Notes: generated by a model from the letters alone, not told the origin. DNA of 64,000 nucleotides from DASQFQ01 sp963722815 (GCA_963722815.1 CAVROM010000011.1:248001-312000), one strand, 5' to 3'. Numbered from the stretch's first letter, positions 42,945 to 53,405 are shown. Translations and numbers: made by a program.

Positions 42945-44177
42945 GTGCGGGCCTTCGGCGCGGCGCTGAAGACCCGCGGGGCGCGGCGCTTCTTCCTCGC
43001 CCACGCGCAGTCCAGCCTCGGCAGCGGGATCGCGATCGTCGGTCTGCCGCTGCTGGCCTACGACCACTACCACACGCCCTGGGCGCTGACGGCGGTGCTG
43101 CTGTGCGAGCTGCTGCCGGCCGTCCTGCTCGGCCCGCTGCTCGGGGCGCTCGCCGACCGGTTGCCGCGGCGCACCGCGCTGGTGGCGGCCGACGTGCTGC
43201 GGATGGGCGCGTTCGGAGCGCTCGCGCTGGTCCCGTCGCTGGGCCTCATGATCGCCTGCGCGCTGGTGGCCGGCATCGGCGCCGCACTGTTCAACCCCAC
43301 GGCGCTCGCGTCACTCTCGCTGGCGCCGGTCCACATCCGCCCGGCGGCGATGAGCCTCTTCTCCGCGCTCGACGACCTCGGCGGCACGCTCGGCCCGGCG
43401 CTGGCCGGCGCGCTGCTGCTCGTGGTCGACCCGCACATCCTGATGGCCATCAACGCCGGCACCTTCACGCTGTCGGCCGGGCTGCTGGCGACGCTGCGGA
43501 TGAAGGAGTCCGCGCCGCGGGCCGGAGGCTCGCTGTTCGCGTCCATGCGCGCGGGCGCGCGTGAGATCGTGGCGATCCCCGGGGTGCGCATCCTGCTCGC
43601 CTCCTCGACGGTCGCGGTGATCGCGGTCGGCATGGTCAACGTCGGCGAGGTCGTGCTGGCGCGCGGGCTGCTCGGCGTCGGCGGCTCTGGCCTCGCCGCG
43701 CTGATGACGGCCTCCGGCGTCGGCACGTTCCTCGGCTCCACCTTCGGCGCGCGCACGGGCACGAGCTGGCAGTGGCGCAAGGCCTACATGGCCGGGCTCG
43801 TGTGCATGGCGGGCGACCTCGTGCTGTGCGCCGTCGCGCCGTACTTCGGGCTGCTGGTCTTCACGTTCGCGCTCGGCGGGTTCGGCAACGGGCTCGCGCT
43901 CGTCCACGACCGCCTGCTGCTCGCGCACACCGTGCCGGAGCCGCTGCACGGCCGCCTGTTCGCGCTCCACAAGACGTGCACGTCGGCGGCCTTCGTGATC
44001 TCGTTCGTGCTGGCCGGCGCGCTGATCTCGTCGCTCGGCATCCAGGCGATGTTCCTGTGCGGCGGGCTTGCGCTGATCGCGATCATCGTGGTGGTGCGGC
44101 CGCCGCTGCGCGCGCTCTGGCCGGAGCCGGCGGTCGAGCCGGCACAGGCGCTGCGCCCGCGCCCCGGGACGACCTAG
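42945..44177 (+). CDS. MFS transporter (EntS-like exporter)
   Basis: 410 residues from GTG. GSGIAIVGLPLLAYDHYHTP, the loop 2-3 motif GALADRLPRRTALVAADVLR, and LFSALDDLGGTLGPALAGAL are typical of DHA3-type exporters. It shares an operon with the DUF5317 gene. The stop overlaps the convergent AI-2E-family gene by 4 nt. Confidence 0.88.
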   Translation: MRAFGAALKTRGARRFFLAHAQSSLGSGIAIVGLPLLAYDHYHTPWALTAVLLCELLPAVLLGPLLGALADRLPRRTALVAADVLRMGAFGALALVPSLGLMIACALVAGIGAALFNPTALASLSLAPVHIRPAAMSLFSALDDLGGTLGPALAGALLLVVDPHILMAINAGTFTLSAGLLATLRMKESAPRAGGSLFASMRAGAREIVAIPGVRILLASSTVAVIAVGMVNVGEVVLARGLLGVGGSGLAALMTASGVGTFLGSTFGARTGTSWQWRKAYMAGLVCMAGDLVLCAVAPYFGLLVFTFALGGFGNGLALVHDRLLLAHTVPEPLHGRLFALHKTCTSAAFVISFVLAGALISSLGIQAMFLCGGLALIAIIVVVRPPLRALWPEPAVEPAQALRPRPGTT

Positions 44178-45334
44178 CCCGCGTCCGCCGCGGCGCCGGG
44201 CGGGAGCTCGACCTTGCGCGGCGGCTCGTCACCGCCGTGGGCCGGGATCGGCTCGCCGGCGGCGCCGACGACGGCCGACGGGCGGTTCTGCCAGATGTCC
44301 TTCAGCGCGATCTGGACCGCCGCGGCGATCGGGATCGCCACCAGGGCGCCGAGCACCCCGAGCAGTTTCGAGCCGATCAGGATCGCCGTGATCACCGCCA
44401 GCGGATGCAGGTTCACCGCGCGCCGGTAGACGAACGGCTGGAAGACGCTGTTCTCGATCTGCTGATACGCGACCACATAGATCACCCACACGATCGTGTC
44501 GCCGGGGAAGTCGCCGAACACCGTCACGACGCCGACCAGCACGCCGCCGATCGTCGAGCCGACGAGCGGGATCAGGTCGAAGAACGCCATCAGCACCGCG
44601 AGTGGCACGGCGAACGGCACGCCGAGGATGCTGAGCACGATGTAGGTGCTGATGCCGGCCGCCGTGGCGAGCGCGAGTGCCCCCGCCACGTAGCCGCCTG
44701 TCGCGCTGTAGATGTCGGCGGCGATCTGGCGCACGCGGTCCTGGTGCGACGGGCGCACCTGGGCGAGGATGAAGTTCACTATTCGGCCGCCGTCGAGCAG
44801 CAGGAAGAACGTGATCGTGAGCACCGTGACGAGCTGGATCACGGTCGAGAAGACGCCGACCGTAACCGCCTGCAGCGCGCCGGCCGCCTGACCGAGCTTG
44901 CTCGGCAGGTTCTTCGCCTGCTCCTCGAGCTTCTTGGTGATCTTGTACTTGTCGTCGTACTCGCGCAGCGTCTTGTTCGAGCGGATGTCCGTGATGTAGT
45001 TCGGCACGTCGCCGGCGAACGCCTCGACCTCGTTGACGATCGGCGGCACGACGATCAGCCCGATCAGGAAGATCGCGAGGAACATGCCGAGGAAGACGCC
45101 GAGGATCGAGGCCGCGCGCGGGAGCTTCAGGCGCTTGATGCGGTCGACCGCGGGGCCCAGCGCGACCGACAGGAAGATCGCGATGCACACCAGTCCCAGC
45201 ACGGACCGGACCAGATACAGCACGTACAGCAGCACGACGAGGGCGACCAGCGTGAAAAACACGCGGACGATGGTCCGGGTGCTGATCTGCGCCTGGCCGC
45301 CCACGGTGTCGCGCAGCGTATAGCTAGGCGCCAA
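44174..45334 (-). CDS. AI-2E transporter family (PerM-like) permease
   Basis: 386 residues from TTG 45334; GTG at 45304 is an alternative that would sit close behind a TAGCTATAC -10-like box. Eight helices, with PPIVNEVEAFAGDVPNYITD before a coiled stretch and LIPLVGSTIGGVLVGVVTVF, VVAYQQIENSVFQPFVYRRA, the diagnostic core of the family. Family members include TqsA and ion antiporters, so the autoinducer name is only a label. Confidence 0.9.
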   Translation of the reverse strand: MAPSYTLRDTVGGQAQISTRTIVRVFFTLVALVVLLYVLYLVRSVLGLVCIAIFLSVALGPAVDRIKRLKLPRAASILGVFLGMFLAIFLIGLIVVPPIVNEVEAFAGDVPNYITDIRSNKTLREYDDKYKITKKLEEQAKNLPSKLGQAAGALQAVTVGVFSTVIQLVTVLTITFFLLLDGGRIVNFILAQVRPSHQDRVRQIAADIYSATGGYVAGALALATAAGISTYIVLSILGVPFAVPLAVLMAFFDLIPLVGSTIGGVLVGVVTVFGDFPGDTIVWVIYVVAYQQIENSVFQPFVYRRAVNLHPLAVITAILIGSKLLGVLGALVAIPIAAAVQIALKDIWQNRPSAVVGAAGEPIPAHGGDEPPRKVELPPGAAADAG

Positions 45335-45368
45335 GCCAGGCAGCCTGCTGCCTAGCGGGGGGCCGCGG

Positions 45369-45590
45369 CTAGCGCCGGCGCAACAGGCGACCCACGCCGG
45401 CGATGCCGCCGCCGAGGACGAAGCCCGCCACCGCCGCGCCGATCAGCACCTGCTTCTGGTGCTGGCGCAGCTGGCCGCGCCAGTCGGTGACGACCGCGAC
45501 CTCCTGCCGCAGCTTCTCGACCGCCATGCCGAGCTCGGCCCGGTTGGCCTCGATCGACTGGCGGATCTCCTCCGGCGAGCGCGCCGCCAT
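45369..45590 (-). CDS. DUF3618 small membrane protein
   Basis: 73 residues: MAARSPEEIRQSIEANRAEL, a helical segment, then one membrane helix (VLIGAAVAGFVLGGGIAGV) and an RRR end. This is the DUF3618 pattern. Start overlaps the holin-like stop by one base (TGATG). Last gene of a four-gene envelope operon. Confidence 0.85.
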   Translation of the reverse strand: MAARSPEEIRQSIEANRAELGMAVEKLRQEVAVVTDWRGQLRQHQKQVLIGAAVAGFVLGGGIAGVGRLLRRR

Positions 45591-46030
45591 CAGTTCACCC
45601 GCTCCGGCACCGCGGTGCCCCGGTGGTCCGGCTGGGAGCCGGCCACGGTCTCGCGGATCAGCTGCGCCTCCTGGATGGCGAGCTCGGGCTTGGGCGGCGT
45701 CGCCTTCTTGATGAAGCGGAACGCGAGCAGACCGCCGACCGCGCCGAGCAGGAACAGGATCAGCGTGGTGATCAGGAAGCCGAGCCATGGGCCGTTGCCG
45801 GTGCCGAGCAGCTCCCAGATGCCCCACGAGAAGGCATGCAGCAGGTAGATCAGCCCGAACAGCGCGAAGATCCCCGCGATCGCTCCGGCGACGATGCCGC
45901 GGATCAGCTTCTGGACCTTCGCGGTCATCTCCGCCTGCGCGAGCGCGATCTCCTCGCGCACGAGCAGCTGCATCTTCTCGGTGACGTCCTGGATCGCCTG
46001 GCCGAGCTCTGAGACCTGGGGATCAGTCAT
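45590..46030 (-). CDS. Holin-superfamily (PF07332-type) membrane protein
   Basis: 146 residues: amphipathic LGQAIQDVTEKMQLLVREEI then two helices (IVAGAIAGIFALFGLIYLLH, LGFLITTLILFLLGAVGGLL). Despite the phage-holin label, chromosomal copies beside DUF3618 genes are common and probably have envelope roles. Overlaps the coiled-coil gene by 8 nt. Confidence 0.85.
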   Translation of the reverse strand: MTDPQVSELGQAIQDVTEKMQLLVREEIALAQAEMTAKVQKLIRGIVAGAIAGIFALFGLIYLLHAFSWGIWELLGTGNGPWLGFLITTLILFLLGAVGGLLAFRFIKKATPPKPELAIQEAQLIRETVAGSQPDHRGTAVPERVN

Positions 46031-46565
46031 CGGAGCTCGTGGCGGCGCGGATCAGGCGGGCGAGCAGGAAGGCGCCGGCGAAGGCGGCGCCCACCAGCAC
46101 CTCGGGGCGCTCGGCAGCTGACTGGGCGGCGGGCGCGAACGGCGGGGGCTCGGGCGCCGGCGCGGCGGCGGCGGCCTGGGCGCGCGGGGCGCTGGTGGAG
46201 CCGACGCCGGGCGAGCTCACCGACGCGGTCGAAGTCTGGGTCGGCTGCTGGGGCGCGGCGCGCTGCGCGGCGTGCGCCTGGCGCTCGGCTTCCTGGGCCT
46301 GCTTGCGCGCCTCGAGCGCCTCCGTGGCCTCCTTCTCGGCCCGCGCGCGCGCCTTGCGCTCCTTGCGCGAGAGGCTCTCGACCTCCTGCTCGGCCGCTTC
46401 GCGCTGCTCCTCGATGCGGCGCACGTCGGTCTCCGCGACCTCGCGCTGGACCTCCTCGACGCGCGCGGCGCCCTCGATCCGGGTCGCCTGCGCGGTCGCC
46501 TCGTCGGCCGCGGCGATGGCCTCCGCCTCCTCGGCGGGCGTGCGCTGCTCCCCTTGCTCGCTCAC
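46023..46565 (-). CDS. Coiled-coil, tail-anchored membrane protein
   Basis: 180 residues from GTG 46565. Residues 10-95 are a charged, Ala/Glu/Arg-rich coiled coil (VQREVAETDVRRIEEQREAA), then a Pro/Ala-rich linker and one C-terminal helix (VLVGAAFAGAFLLARLI). No named family. GTGA overlap with the small gene upstream. Confidence 0.75.
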   Translation of the reverse strand: MSEQGEQRTPAEEAEAIAAADEATAQATRIEGAARVEEVQREVAETDVRRIEEQREAAEQEVESLSRKERKARARAEKEATEALEARKQAQEAERQAHAAQRAAPQQPTQTSTASVSSPGVGSTSAPRAQAAAAAPAPEPPPFAPAAQSAAERPEVLVGAAFAGAFLLARLIRAATSSDD

Positions 46566-46699
46566 TCGGGAGGATCTTCCCCGAAGGCGCGCACCCAAAT
46601 CAGATGCGCGAGTCTGGTGGTCGCGATCGTCGCCAGCGACCCGAGGGCGGCGAGCAGGCCGGACCACATCAGTCGCTTGACCATGTCGTTGTCGGTCAT
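46562..46699 (-). CDS. Small DUF4235-like membrane protein
   Basis: 45 residues: MTDNDMVKRLMWSGLLAALG, then LATIATTRLAHLIWVRAFG and EDPPE. One or two short helices and the GEDPPE ending resemble the DUF4235 family. Its TGA overlaps the GTG of the next gene (GTGA), which strongly supports it as the first gene of the envelope operon, although it is short enough to be missed by gene callers. Confidence 0.72.
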   Translation of the reverse strand: MTDNDMVKRLMWSGLLAALGSLATIATTRLAHLIWVRAFGEDPPE

Positions 46700-46710
46700 A
46701 GTCGCCGGAG

Positions 46711-47328
46711 TCAAGCAGACGGTTCCGACGCGTGCGCTTCAAGGCCGTCGCAGATCGTGCCCACCACGAACGACTTGGCGCGCTCGTAGTCGTCGTCCTC
46801 CTGCTCGAGCAGGCCGAAGATCCAGCCGGTCAGCACCTGCTCGATCGCTCCGTAGAACGCCATCGCGGCGAACTCGGGCGTGACGCTGTCGCGGAAGCTG
46901 CCGTCGGCCTGTGCCTTGCGGACGATCTCCGCGATCAGGCCGTAGGCCTCGCCGATCTTGGGCAGGTGGGTGCGCCCGAACGAGTTGGCCGCCCGCGTGA
47001 CCTCGACGATGATCACCTTCATCAGATCCGGGTCGTGCCGGTAGGAGTCGATGATGAAGGACGCGATGGCGTAGAGCTTCTCGCGCGCGGGGATGTCGGT
47101 CGCGTCGGTCTCCCGGATCGCCTCGAGCAGGATGTCCCAGCGCTCCACGAACAGCGTGTCGAGCACCTCGTCCTTGGAGCCGAAGTAGTGGTACACGAGG
47201 CCGTAGGCGACCTGCGCCTCGTCGGCGATGTCCGAGACCCGGCACGTGTGGAAGCCCTGGCGCGCGAACACGCGCACGGCGGCGTCGAGGATGATCCGGC
47301 GCTTGTCGGGGGCTCCGTTGCGGGCCAC
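46711..47328 (-). CDS. TetR-family regulator (FadR-like)
   Basis: 205 residues from GTG. HTH DKRRIILDAAVRVFARQGF, with VSDIADEAQVAYGLVYHYFG as recognition region and a C-terminal domain with AMAFYGAIEQVLTGWIFG. The profile resembles fatty-acyl-responsive regulators. It starts directly after the nitrilase stop (TAAGTG). The palindrome at 48166-48187 in front of the nitrilase is its likely operator. Confidence 0.9.
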   Translation of the reverse strand: MARNGAPDKRRIILDAAVRVFARQGFHTCRVSDIADEAQVAYGLVYHYFGSKDEVLDTLFVERWDILLEAIRETDATDIPAREKLYAIASFIIDSYRHDPDLMKVIIVEVTRAANSFGRTHLPKIGEAYGLIAEIVRKAQADGSFRDSVTPEFAAMAFYGAIEQVLTGWIFGLLEQEDDDYERAKSFVVGTICDGLEAHASEPSA

Positions 47329-48144
47329 TTAGACCGACGCCTCCGTGCCGAGCCGGCGGTTGGCGAGCGACGGGAGCGTGCGGCGGATCTCGTCCTGGCG
47401 CCCGAGGTCGAGGTCGGCGATCGCGAACGTCTCGGCGTCCGGCGCCTGGGCGAGCACGAGCCCCCACGGGTCGACGATCATCGAGCGCCCGCCGGAGCGG
47501 ATGCCGGGAGCGTGCTGGCCGATCTGGTTGGCGGCGACCACGAACGCCTGGTCCTCGATCGCGCGGGCGCGCAGGAGCACCTCCCAGTGCTCGCGCGTGG
47601 TGGCGAGCGTGAACGCGGCGGGCACGATCAGCACGCGCGATCCCCGCGCGGCCAGCTCTCGGTAGAGCTCCGGGAAGCGCAGGTCGTAACAGATGCTCAT
47701 GCCGAGCTCGACGCCGTCGGCGGTGGCCGAGAGCACGACCTCGTCGCCCGGCTCGTCGGTCTCCGACTCGCGGTAGACGTGGCCGCCGACCTCGACGTCG
47801 AACATGTGGATCTTGCGGTAGGTCGCGCGCGCCTCGCCGTCGGGGCCGAAGTGCACGGAGGTGTTGCGGACGCGCGTGGCGCCGTCCACGTGCTCGGCGA
47901 TCGAGCCGGCGATCAGGTCGATGCCGAGCTCGCGCGCGGCGCCCGACGCCCACGTGAGCGCGGGGCCGTCGAGCGGCTCGGCGCCGGCGGCGGTCTGCTC
48001 GGGCGTGCCGAGCACCGCCCACTTCTCGGGCAGCACGACGAGCGTCGCGCCCGCCTGCGCCGCGGCGCGGGTCAGGCGATCCGCGGCCTCGAGGTTGCGG
48101 TCGCGGTCCGGCGTGGATGTGAGCTGCACGGCGGCGGCTCTCAC
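47329..48144 (-). CDS. Carbon-nitrogen hydrolase (nitrilase superfamily)
   Basis: 271 residues from GTG. Catalytic triad visible: Glu in VVLPEKWAVLG, Lys in ATYRKIHMFDVEV, Cys in GMSICYDLRFPELYR. The sequence resembles Nit1/Nit2-type omega-amidases and deaminated-glutathione amidases, which clear side products. Cytosolic. Operon with TetR. Confidence 0.9.
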   Translation of the reverse strand: MRAAAVQLTSTPDRDRNLEAADRLTRAAAQAGATLVVLPEKWAVLGTPEQTAAGAEPLDGPALTWASGAARELGIDLIAGSIAEHVDGATRVRNTSVHFGPDGEARATYRKIHMFDVEVGGHVYRESETDEPGDEVVLSATADGVELGMSICYDLRFPELYRELAARGSRVLIVPAAFTLATTREHWEVLLRARAIEDQAFVVAANQIGQHAPGIRSGGRSMIVDPWGLVLAQAPDAETFAIADLDLGRQDEIRRTLPSLANRRLGTEASV

Positions 48145-48165
48145 GTCTGGCTCTCCTCTCCCGGT

Positions 48166-48187
48166 GGATTGACCCGTCAGTCAATCC
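48166..48187. promoter_or_regulatory. TetR-type palindromic operator
   Basis: GGATTGAC (48166-48173), CCGTCA, GTCAATCC (48180-48187) is a perfect 8-bp inverted repeat between the nitrilase-TetR operon and the divergent DUF2804 gene. The TTGAC/GTCAA form is common among TetR operators. It probably controls both directions. Confidence 0.6.
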
Positions 48188-48212
48188 GCTGCCGCGAGGA
48201 TATCGTGCGCGG

Positions 48213-48995
48213 ATGACCGCTTGGCGCGGACCGGGCCCAGGCAGACCCTCGGACCTCCCGCTCCCGCCCGGGCGGATGCCGCTCGTGCGCGGCGGCCGCC
48301 CGCTGAAGCGCTGGCGCTGGGTCGGCGCGTTCTCACCCGGAGGGATGGCGTGCGCGGCGCGCGCCTCGATCGGCGGCGTGCGGGTGTCGTGGTGGGCGGT
48401 GTGGGACGGCGAGCGCTTGCATGAGCGGATGCACCGGCGCGCCGGCCCGGTCCGGATGGCGCCCGGGCACGTCCGCTGCGCCGGTCTCGAGCTGACGTTC
48501 GAGGAGAGCGAGGGCGTCGAGGTCGTCTCGCCGCACGGCGCGCAGCACATCTGGACGCGCAAGCAGGCGGGCATGCCGATCCGCGGCACGCTGCTCGGGC
48601 GGCCGTTCGAGGGCCGCGGCTTCGTCGACGACACCGCCGGCTACCACGCGCGGAGCACCGCCTGGTTCTGGTCGGCGGGCGTCGGCGTTGCGGAGTCGGG
48701 CGCGCCGGTGGCCTGGAACCTGGTCGAAGGCGTGCACGACGGGTTGCAGACGTCGGAGCGGACGGTGTGGGTCGACGGCGCGCCACATGCGGTCGAGCCG
48801 CTGGAGTTCGCGCACGACCTCTCCGCGGTCGGGGATCTGCGCTGCGAGCCGGTTGCCGTGCGCTCGCACAAGGAGAGCCTGCTGCTGCTGAGCTCGGAGT
48901 ACGAGATGCCGTTCGGGCGCTTCAGCGGCTCGCTGCCCCACGCCGGGCCGCTCCAGGGCTGGGGAGTGATGGAGCGCCACCGGGTGCGGTGGTAG
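48213..48995 (+). CDS. DUF2804 family protein
   Basis: 260 residues. LKRWRWVGAFSPGGMACAAR, the family core DDTAGYHARSTAWFWSAGVG and VAWNLVEGVHDG are typical of DUF2804, which has a lipocalin-like look but no proven role. Divergent from the nitrilase-TetR operon and likely co-controlled with it through the palindrome. Confidence 0.85.
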   Translation: MTAWRGPGPGRPSDLPLPPGRMPLVRGGRPLKRWRWVGAFSPGGMACAARASIGGVRVSWWAVWDGERLHERMHRRAGPVRMAPGHVRCAGLELTFEESEGVEVVSPHGAQHIWTRKQAGMPIRGTLLGRPFEGRGFVDDTAGYHARSTAWFWSAGVGVAESGAPVAWNLVEGVHDGLQTSERTVWVDGAPHAVEPLEFAHDLSAVGDLRCEPVAVRSHKESLLLLSSEYEMPFGRFSGSLPHAGPLQGWGVMERHRVRW

Positions 48996-49020
48996 CCTTG
49001 TGCAAGTCGATACAAGGATC

Positions 49021-49527
49021 ATGCGCCGCTGCTTCCTGATCGCCGCGTTCCTGCTCCTGACGGCACCCGCCGCCGCGCTGGCGGACGGCGTGGTCACGAC
49101 GACGCTCTCCTCGACGCCCGACAGCGTCAAGACCGGCAAGCCGTGGAAGGTCACGCTGACGATTCGCCAGCAGGGCCGCGCGCCGCGCGCCGACCAGCGG
49201 CCGTCGATCCGGATCGTGGACGCCGACGGCTTCAGCCGCACGTTCCCGGCGACCGCCGCCAAGCAGGCCGGGCGTTACCACGCGACGGTCACCTTCCCCA
49301 AGGCCGGCCAGTACACCTACGCGGTCAGCGACGGGCTCAGCGGCACGCCGGCGGCGGGCCACTCGGTCGTGATCAAGGACCCGGCGCCGGTCGTCGACCG
49401 GCCGGACCCCGTCGGGCCGCGCGGCCTGCCGATCGCGCTCGCCGGCCTGCTCGCGCTCGCCGCGGGCGCCTACGCGCTCCTGCGGCGCCACCGCCAGCGC
49501 GTCACCGGCCCGCTGCACCCGGCCTGA
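49021..49527 (+). CDS. Exported immunoglobulin-like protein with C-terminal membrane anchor
   Basis: 168 residues from ATG 49021, with AAGGA 5 nt before it. Signal peptide RCFLIAAFLLLTAPAAALA, one beta domain (KPWKVTLTIRQQGRAPRADQ, GRYHATVTFPKAGQYTYAV) resembling YtkA/FixH-like or CopC-like folds, and a last helix LPIALAGLLALAAGAYALL. Function unknown. Confidence 0.7.
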   Translation: MRRCFLIAAFLLLTAPAAALADGVVTTTLSSTPDSVKTGKPWKVTLTIRQQGRAPRADQRPSIRIVDADGFSRTFPATAAKQAGRYHATVTFPKAGQYTYAVSDGLSGTPAAGHSVVIKDPAPVVDRPDPVGPRGLPIALAGLLALAAGAYALLRRHRQRVTGPLHPA

Positions 49528-50355
49528 CCACGTGCTCCAGCGGCAGGCCCGCGCGGTGGCGCAGCATCTGTGCGCGCGCGAGCGCCTGCGCGGCGCGCTC
49601 GGCCTCCGGCGTGTCGCCCGCGACGTGCGGGGTGAGGAAGACGCCGTCGAGCGTCCAGAGCGGGTGGTCGTCCGGCAGCGGCTCGGGGTCGGTGACGTCG
49701 AGCGCGGCGCGGATCCGCCCGGCCCGGACGGCGTCGACTAGCGCGTCGGTGTCGACCACCGGGCCGCGCCCGGCGTTGACGAGCAGCGCGCCGTCGGGCA
49801 TGCGCGCGAGCACGTCGGCGCCGACGAGCCCGCGCGTGTCGTCGGAGAGCGGAGCGAGCACCACCACCACGTCCGCCTCCTCCACCGTCTCGCCGAGCCG
49901 CTCGACCGGCTCGACGCCCTCGCGCGCGCTGCGCGCGACGCGGCCGATGCGCGCGCCGAACGGCGTGAGCCGCCGCTCGACGGCCCGCCCGATCGAGCCG
50001 TAGCCGACGATCACCACGCGCTTGCCGTCCAGCTCGCGCGGCTGCCAGCGCTCCGACGTGTGGCCGCGGGCGAAGCCGCCCAGGTCGTGGAGGATCGCGG
50101 CCACGACCCACTGCGCCACGGCCGGCGAGCGCGCGTCGCCGGCGTTGCAGAGCGTGACGCCCTCCGGCACGTGCGGCTCGACCCAGTCGATGCCCGCGGC
50201 GAGGACCTGCACGACCTCCAGGTCCGGCATGCCGCCAAGCGCCTCCGCGGCTTCCGACGAGGTCGGCACGGCAAAGACGGCCGCCGGATCCTCTCCGACG
50301 AACACGATGTCGTCGGGCAGGCCCCCGCGCGGGAATCCGTCCGGGACGAAGACCT

Positions 50356-50359
<4 letters not shown>
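49502..50359 (-). CDS. D-isomer-specific 2-hydroxyacid dehydrogenase
   Basis: 285 residues. Rossmann motif VVIVGYGSIGRAVERR; catalytic Arg in NAGRGPVVDTDAL, Glu in DVTDPEPLPDDHPLW and His in FLTPHVAGDTPEAE are all present. It reduces a 2-oxo acid with NAD(P)H. Third gene of an operon after BKACE and CaiB (ATGA overlap), so its substrate may be linked to their pathway. Confidence 0.92.
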
Positions 50360-51584
<1,225 letters not shown>

Positions 51585-51588
<4 letters not shown>

Positions 51589-52442
51589 GACAGGCCCAGG
51601 CGCTCGCGGGCTTCGGCGACCGTCGCCGGCCGCCGCCCCACGTCCTCGCACATCCGCCGCGCCCGCGCCACGAGGTCGCCGTTGGAGCGCGCCATCTCCC
51701 CGTCCGGGAGGTAGAAGTTGTCCTCCAGCCCGACGCGGACGTTGCCGCCGAGCGTCAGCGCCGCGGCCACGAGCTCCCACTGCTGCCGCGAGATACCGAT
51801 GACGCCCCACTCGTGGGCGACGCCGTCGGGCACCTGCTCGGCCATGTGGGCGAGGTTGCGAGCGCTCGGGCGGATCCCGCCGCTGACCCCCATCACGCAT
51901 GAGATCTGCAGCGGCGGGTCGAGCAGGCCCATGTCCAGCAGCGGGTCGAGGTTGGCGATGTGGCCGGAGTCGAAGCACTCGTGCTCGGGCTTGATCCCGG
52001 ACTCGCGCATCGCCGTGCAGAGCTCGATGATCGTGTCGAACGAGTTCTCGAACACGGCCTTGAACACGAAGTCCTTGCGCCGGCGCGAGTACTTCGCGTA
52101 GTTCATCGAGCCCATGTTGAGCGCGCCGATGTCGGGCTTGAGCGCCCGCAGGTAGGCGATCCGCTTCTCCAGCGGCACGCCGATCGCGCCGGTGGAGTAG
52201 TTGATGATGACGTCGGCCCCCGCCTCCGCACGGATCGCCTCCGTGATCGCGGCGAAGTCGTCAATCTCGTATGACGGCACCCCGTCGGGCGTCCGCGCGT
52301 GGATGTGGATCATCACCGCGCCCTCCTCGGCCGCCCGCCGAGCCTCCGCCCCGTACTCCTCGGGCGTGTACGGGATCGCGGGGCACTGCTCGCGGTTCGC
52401 CACCGCGCCCGAGATCGAGCTGGTGATGATCACCGGTTCCAT
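51585..52442 (-). CDS. BKACE (beta-keto acid cleavage enzyme) family protein
   Basis: 285 residues from ATG 52442. Zinc histidines in MIHIHARTPDG, ALNMGSMNYAKYS, FDSGHIANLDPLLDMG and the distal Glu in VRVGLEDNFYLPDG match the family, which cleaves beta-keto acids with acetyl-CoA to acetoacetate and a new acyl-CoA. Overlapping CaiB and the dehydrogenase suggest a three-step acid breakdown route of unknown substrate. Confidence 0.92.
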
Positions 52443-52471
52443 CCGCGGCAGCGTACGCATGCCGACGTGCA

Positions 52472-52499
52472 CGTGTGACTTCCGCCCCCGAGGGGGTAC
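52472..52499 (+). promoter_or_regulatory. Possible stress-sigma promoter of the GlsB gene
   Basis: GTGT near 52473 and GGGTAC at 52494-52499, about 16 bp apart, resemble the GTTT...GGGTAT pattern of SigB-type promoters. Between them CCCCCGAGGGGG forms a small hairpin. GlsB/YeaQ proteins are often stress-induced, which fits. Weak evidence only. Confidence 0.3.
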
Positions 52500-52531
52500 A
52501 TCCAGCCGACACCTATGTCAGGAGAGTTCCA

Positions 52532-52831
52532 ATGATCGGCAACATCATCGCGGCGATCGTGATCGGCATCATCGCCGGTTATCTCGGCCGCGCGCTCCTC
52601 CCCGGCGACGACTCGATGGGCTTCGTGGCCACCGTGGTCGTCGGCATCGTCGGCGCCCTCGTCGGCTACTTCCTGTTCACGTCGCTGCTTGGTATCGGCG
52701 ATGACGACAAGTTCGACCTCGGCGGCATCCTCGGCTCGATCGTCGGCGTGATGATCGTGCTGCTCGTGCTGCGCGCCGTCGGAGGCAGCGGCAAGGGCCG
52801 CGGCGCCACCACGCGCGGACCTGCCGTCTAG
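52532..52831 (+). CDS. GlsB/YeaQ/YmgE family stress-associated membrane protein
   Basis: 99 residues from ATG 52532 with GGAG ribosome site. Three helices with Gly-rich faces: MIGNIIAAIVIGIIAGYLGR, GFVATVVVGIVGALVGYFLF, GGILGSIVGVMIVLLVLRAV. A transglycosylase-associated family of unclear function, often stress-induced. Ends convergent with the kinase gene by 1 bp. Confidence 0.9.
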   Translation: MIGNIIAAIVIGIIAGYLGRALLPGDDSMGFVATVVVGIVGALVGYFLFTSLLGIGDDDKFDLGGILGSIVGVMIVLLVLRAVGGSGKGRGATTRGPAV

Positions 52832-52832
52832 C

Positions 52833-53405
52833 TCACAGCGCGAACGCTCGCGCGACCCGCTCGACCAGATCGTTCTCCGCCATCGAGGTCTCGACCTCGA
52901 TGGCGGGGAGGCCGAGCCGCATCGTCTCCTCGCGGAGGCGCTCCGTGAACATCCGGTCGCGCTCGAGCAGGTTGTCCGTCCACCACGAGCCGCGGCCTTC
53001 GAACGCCGCCCGGCGGAACGCCGGCGTCGGCAGCAGCCAGACCGCGTGGCCGGGAGCGGCGAGCGGCTGCACGAGCCCCGGCAGCAGCCGGAAGCCCTCG
53101 GCGATCACGCCGCGCTCGCTCCCGAGCCGCACGAGGTCCTCGACGATCAGCCCGAAGCCCTCGCCGCGGTACCAGTGGAACGTCTCGAGCATCACCTCCG
53201 GCGACCGGTCGCTCCAGCGCTCGGCCATGTCCATCGCCATGAACTCGTGCAGCGCCGGGCTGTCCTCGGGCGTGCTGCGGGCGGCGTGGTCCACCATCGC
53301 CGCGTCGGTGTCGTAGAGCCGCAGGCCGTGCTCGTCCGCGAGCCGCCGCGCGACCGTCGACTTCCCCGCCCCGCTCCCGCCGCCGAGCCAGTAGACGTGG
53401 TTCAA
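52833..53405 (-). CDS. Small P-loop kinase-like protein
   Basis: 190 residues from TTG 53405 (LNHVYWLGGGSGAGKSTVAR). P-loop GGSGAGKST, then YDTDAAMVDHAA, VIAEGFRLLPGLV as Walker-B-like strand, and WTDNLLERDRMFTERLREE. Such nucleoside or shikimate kinase-like folds phosphorylate small molecules; substrate unknown. TTGA overlap couples it to the P1 peptidase. Confidence 0.8.
   Translation of the reverse strand: MNHVYWLGGGSGAGKSTVARRLADEHGLRLYDTDAAMVDHAARSTPEDSPALHEFMAMDMAERWSDRSPEVMLETFHWYRGEGFGLIVEDLVRLGSERGVIAEGFRLLPGLVQPLAAPGHAVWLLPTPAFRRAAFEGRGSWWTDNLLERDRMFTERLREETMRLGLPAIEVETSMAENDLVERVARAFAL

Noticed and set aside
45590..46030. Prophage remnant because of the holin-like protein
   Set aside because: Neighbours are DUF3618 and other chromosomal envelope genes in one operon; no phage structural or integrase gene is near.
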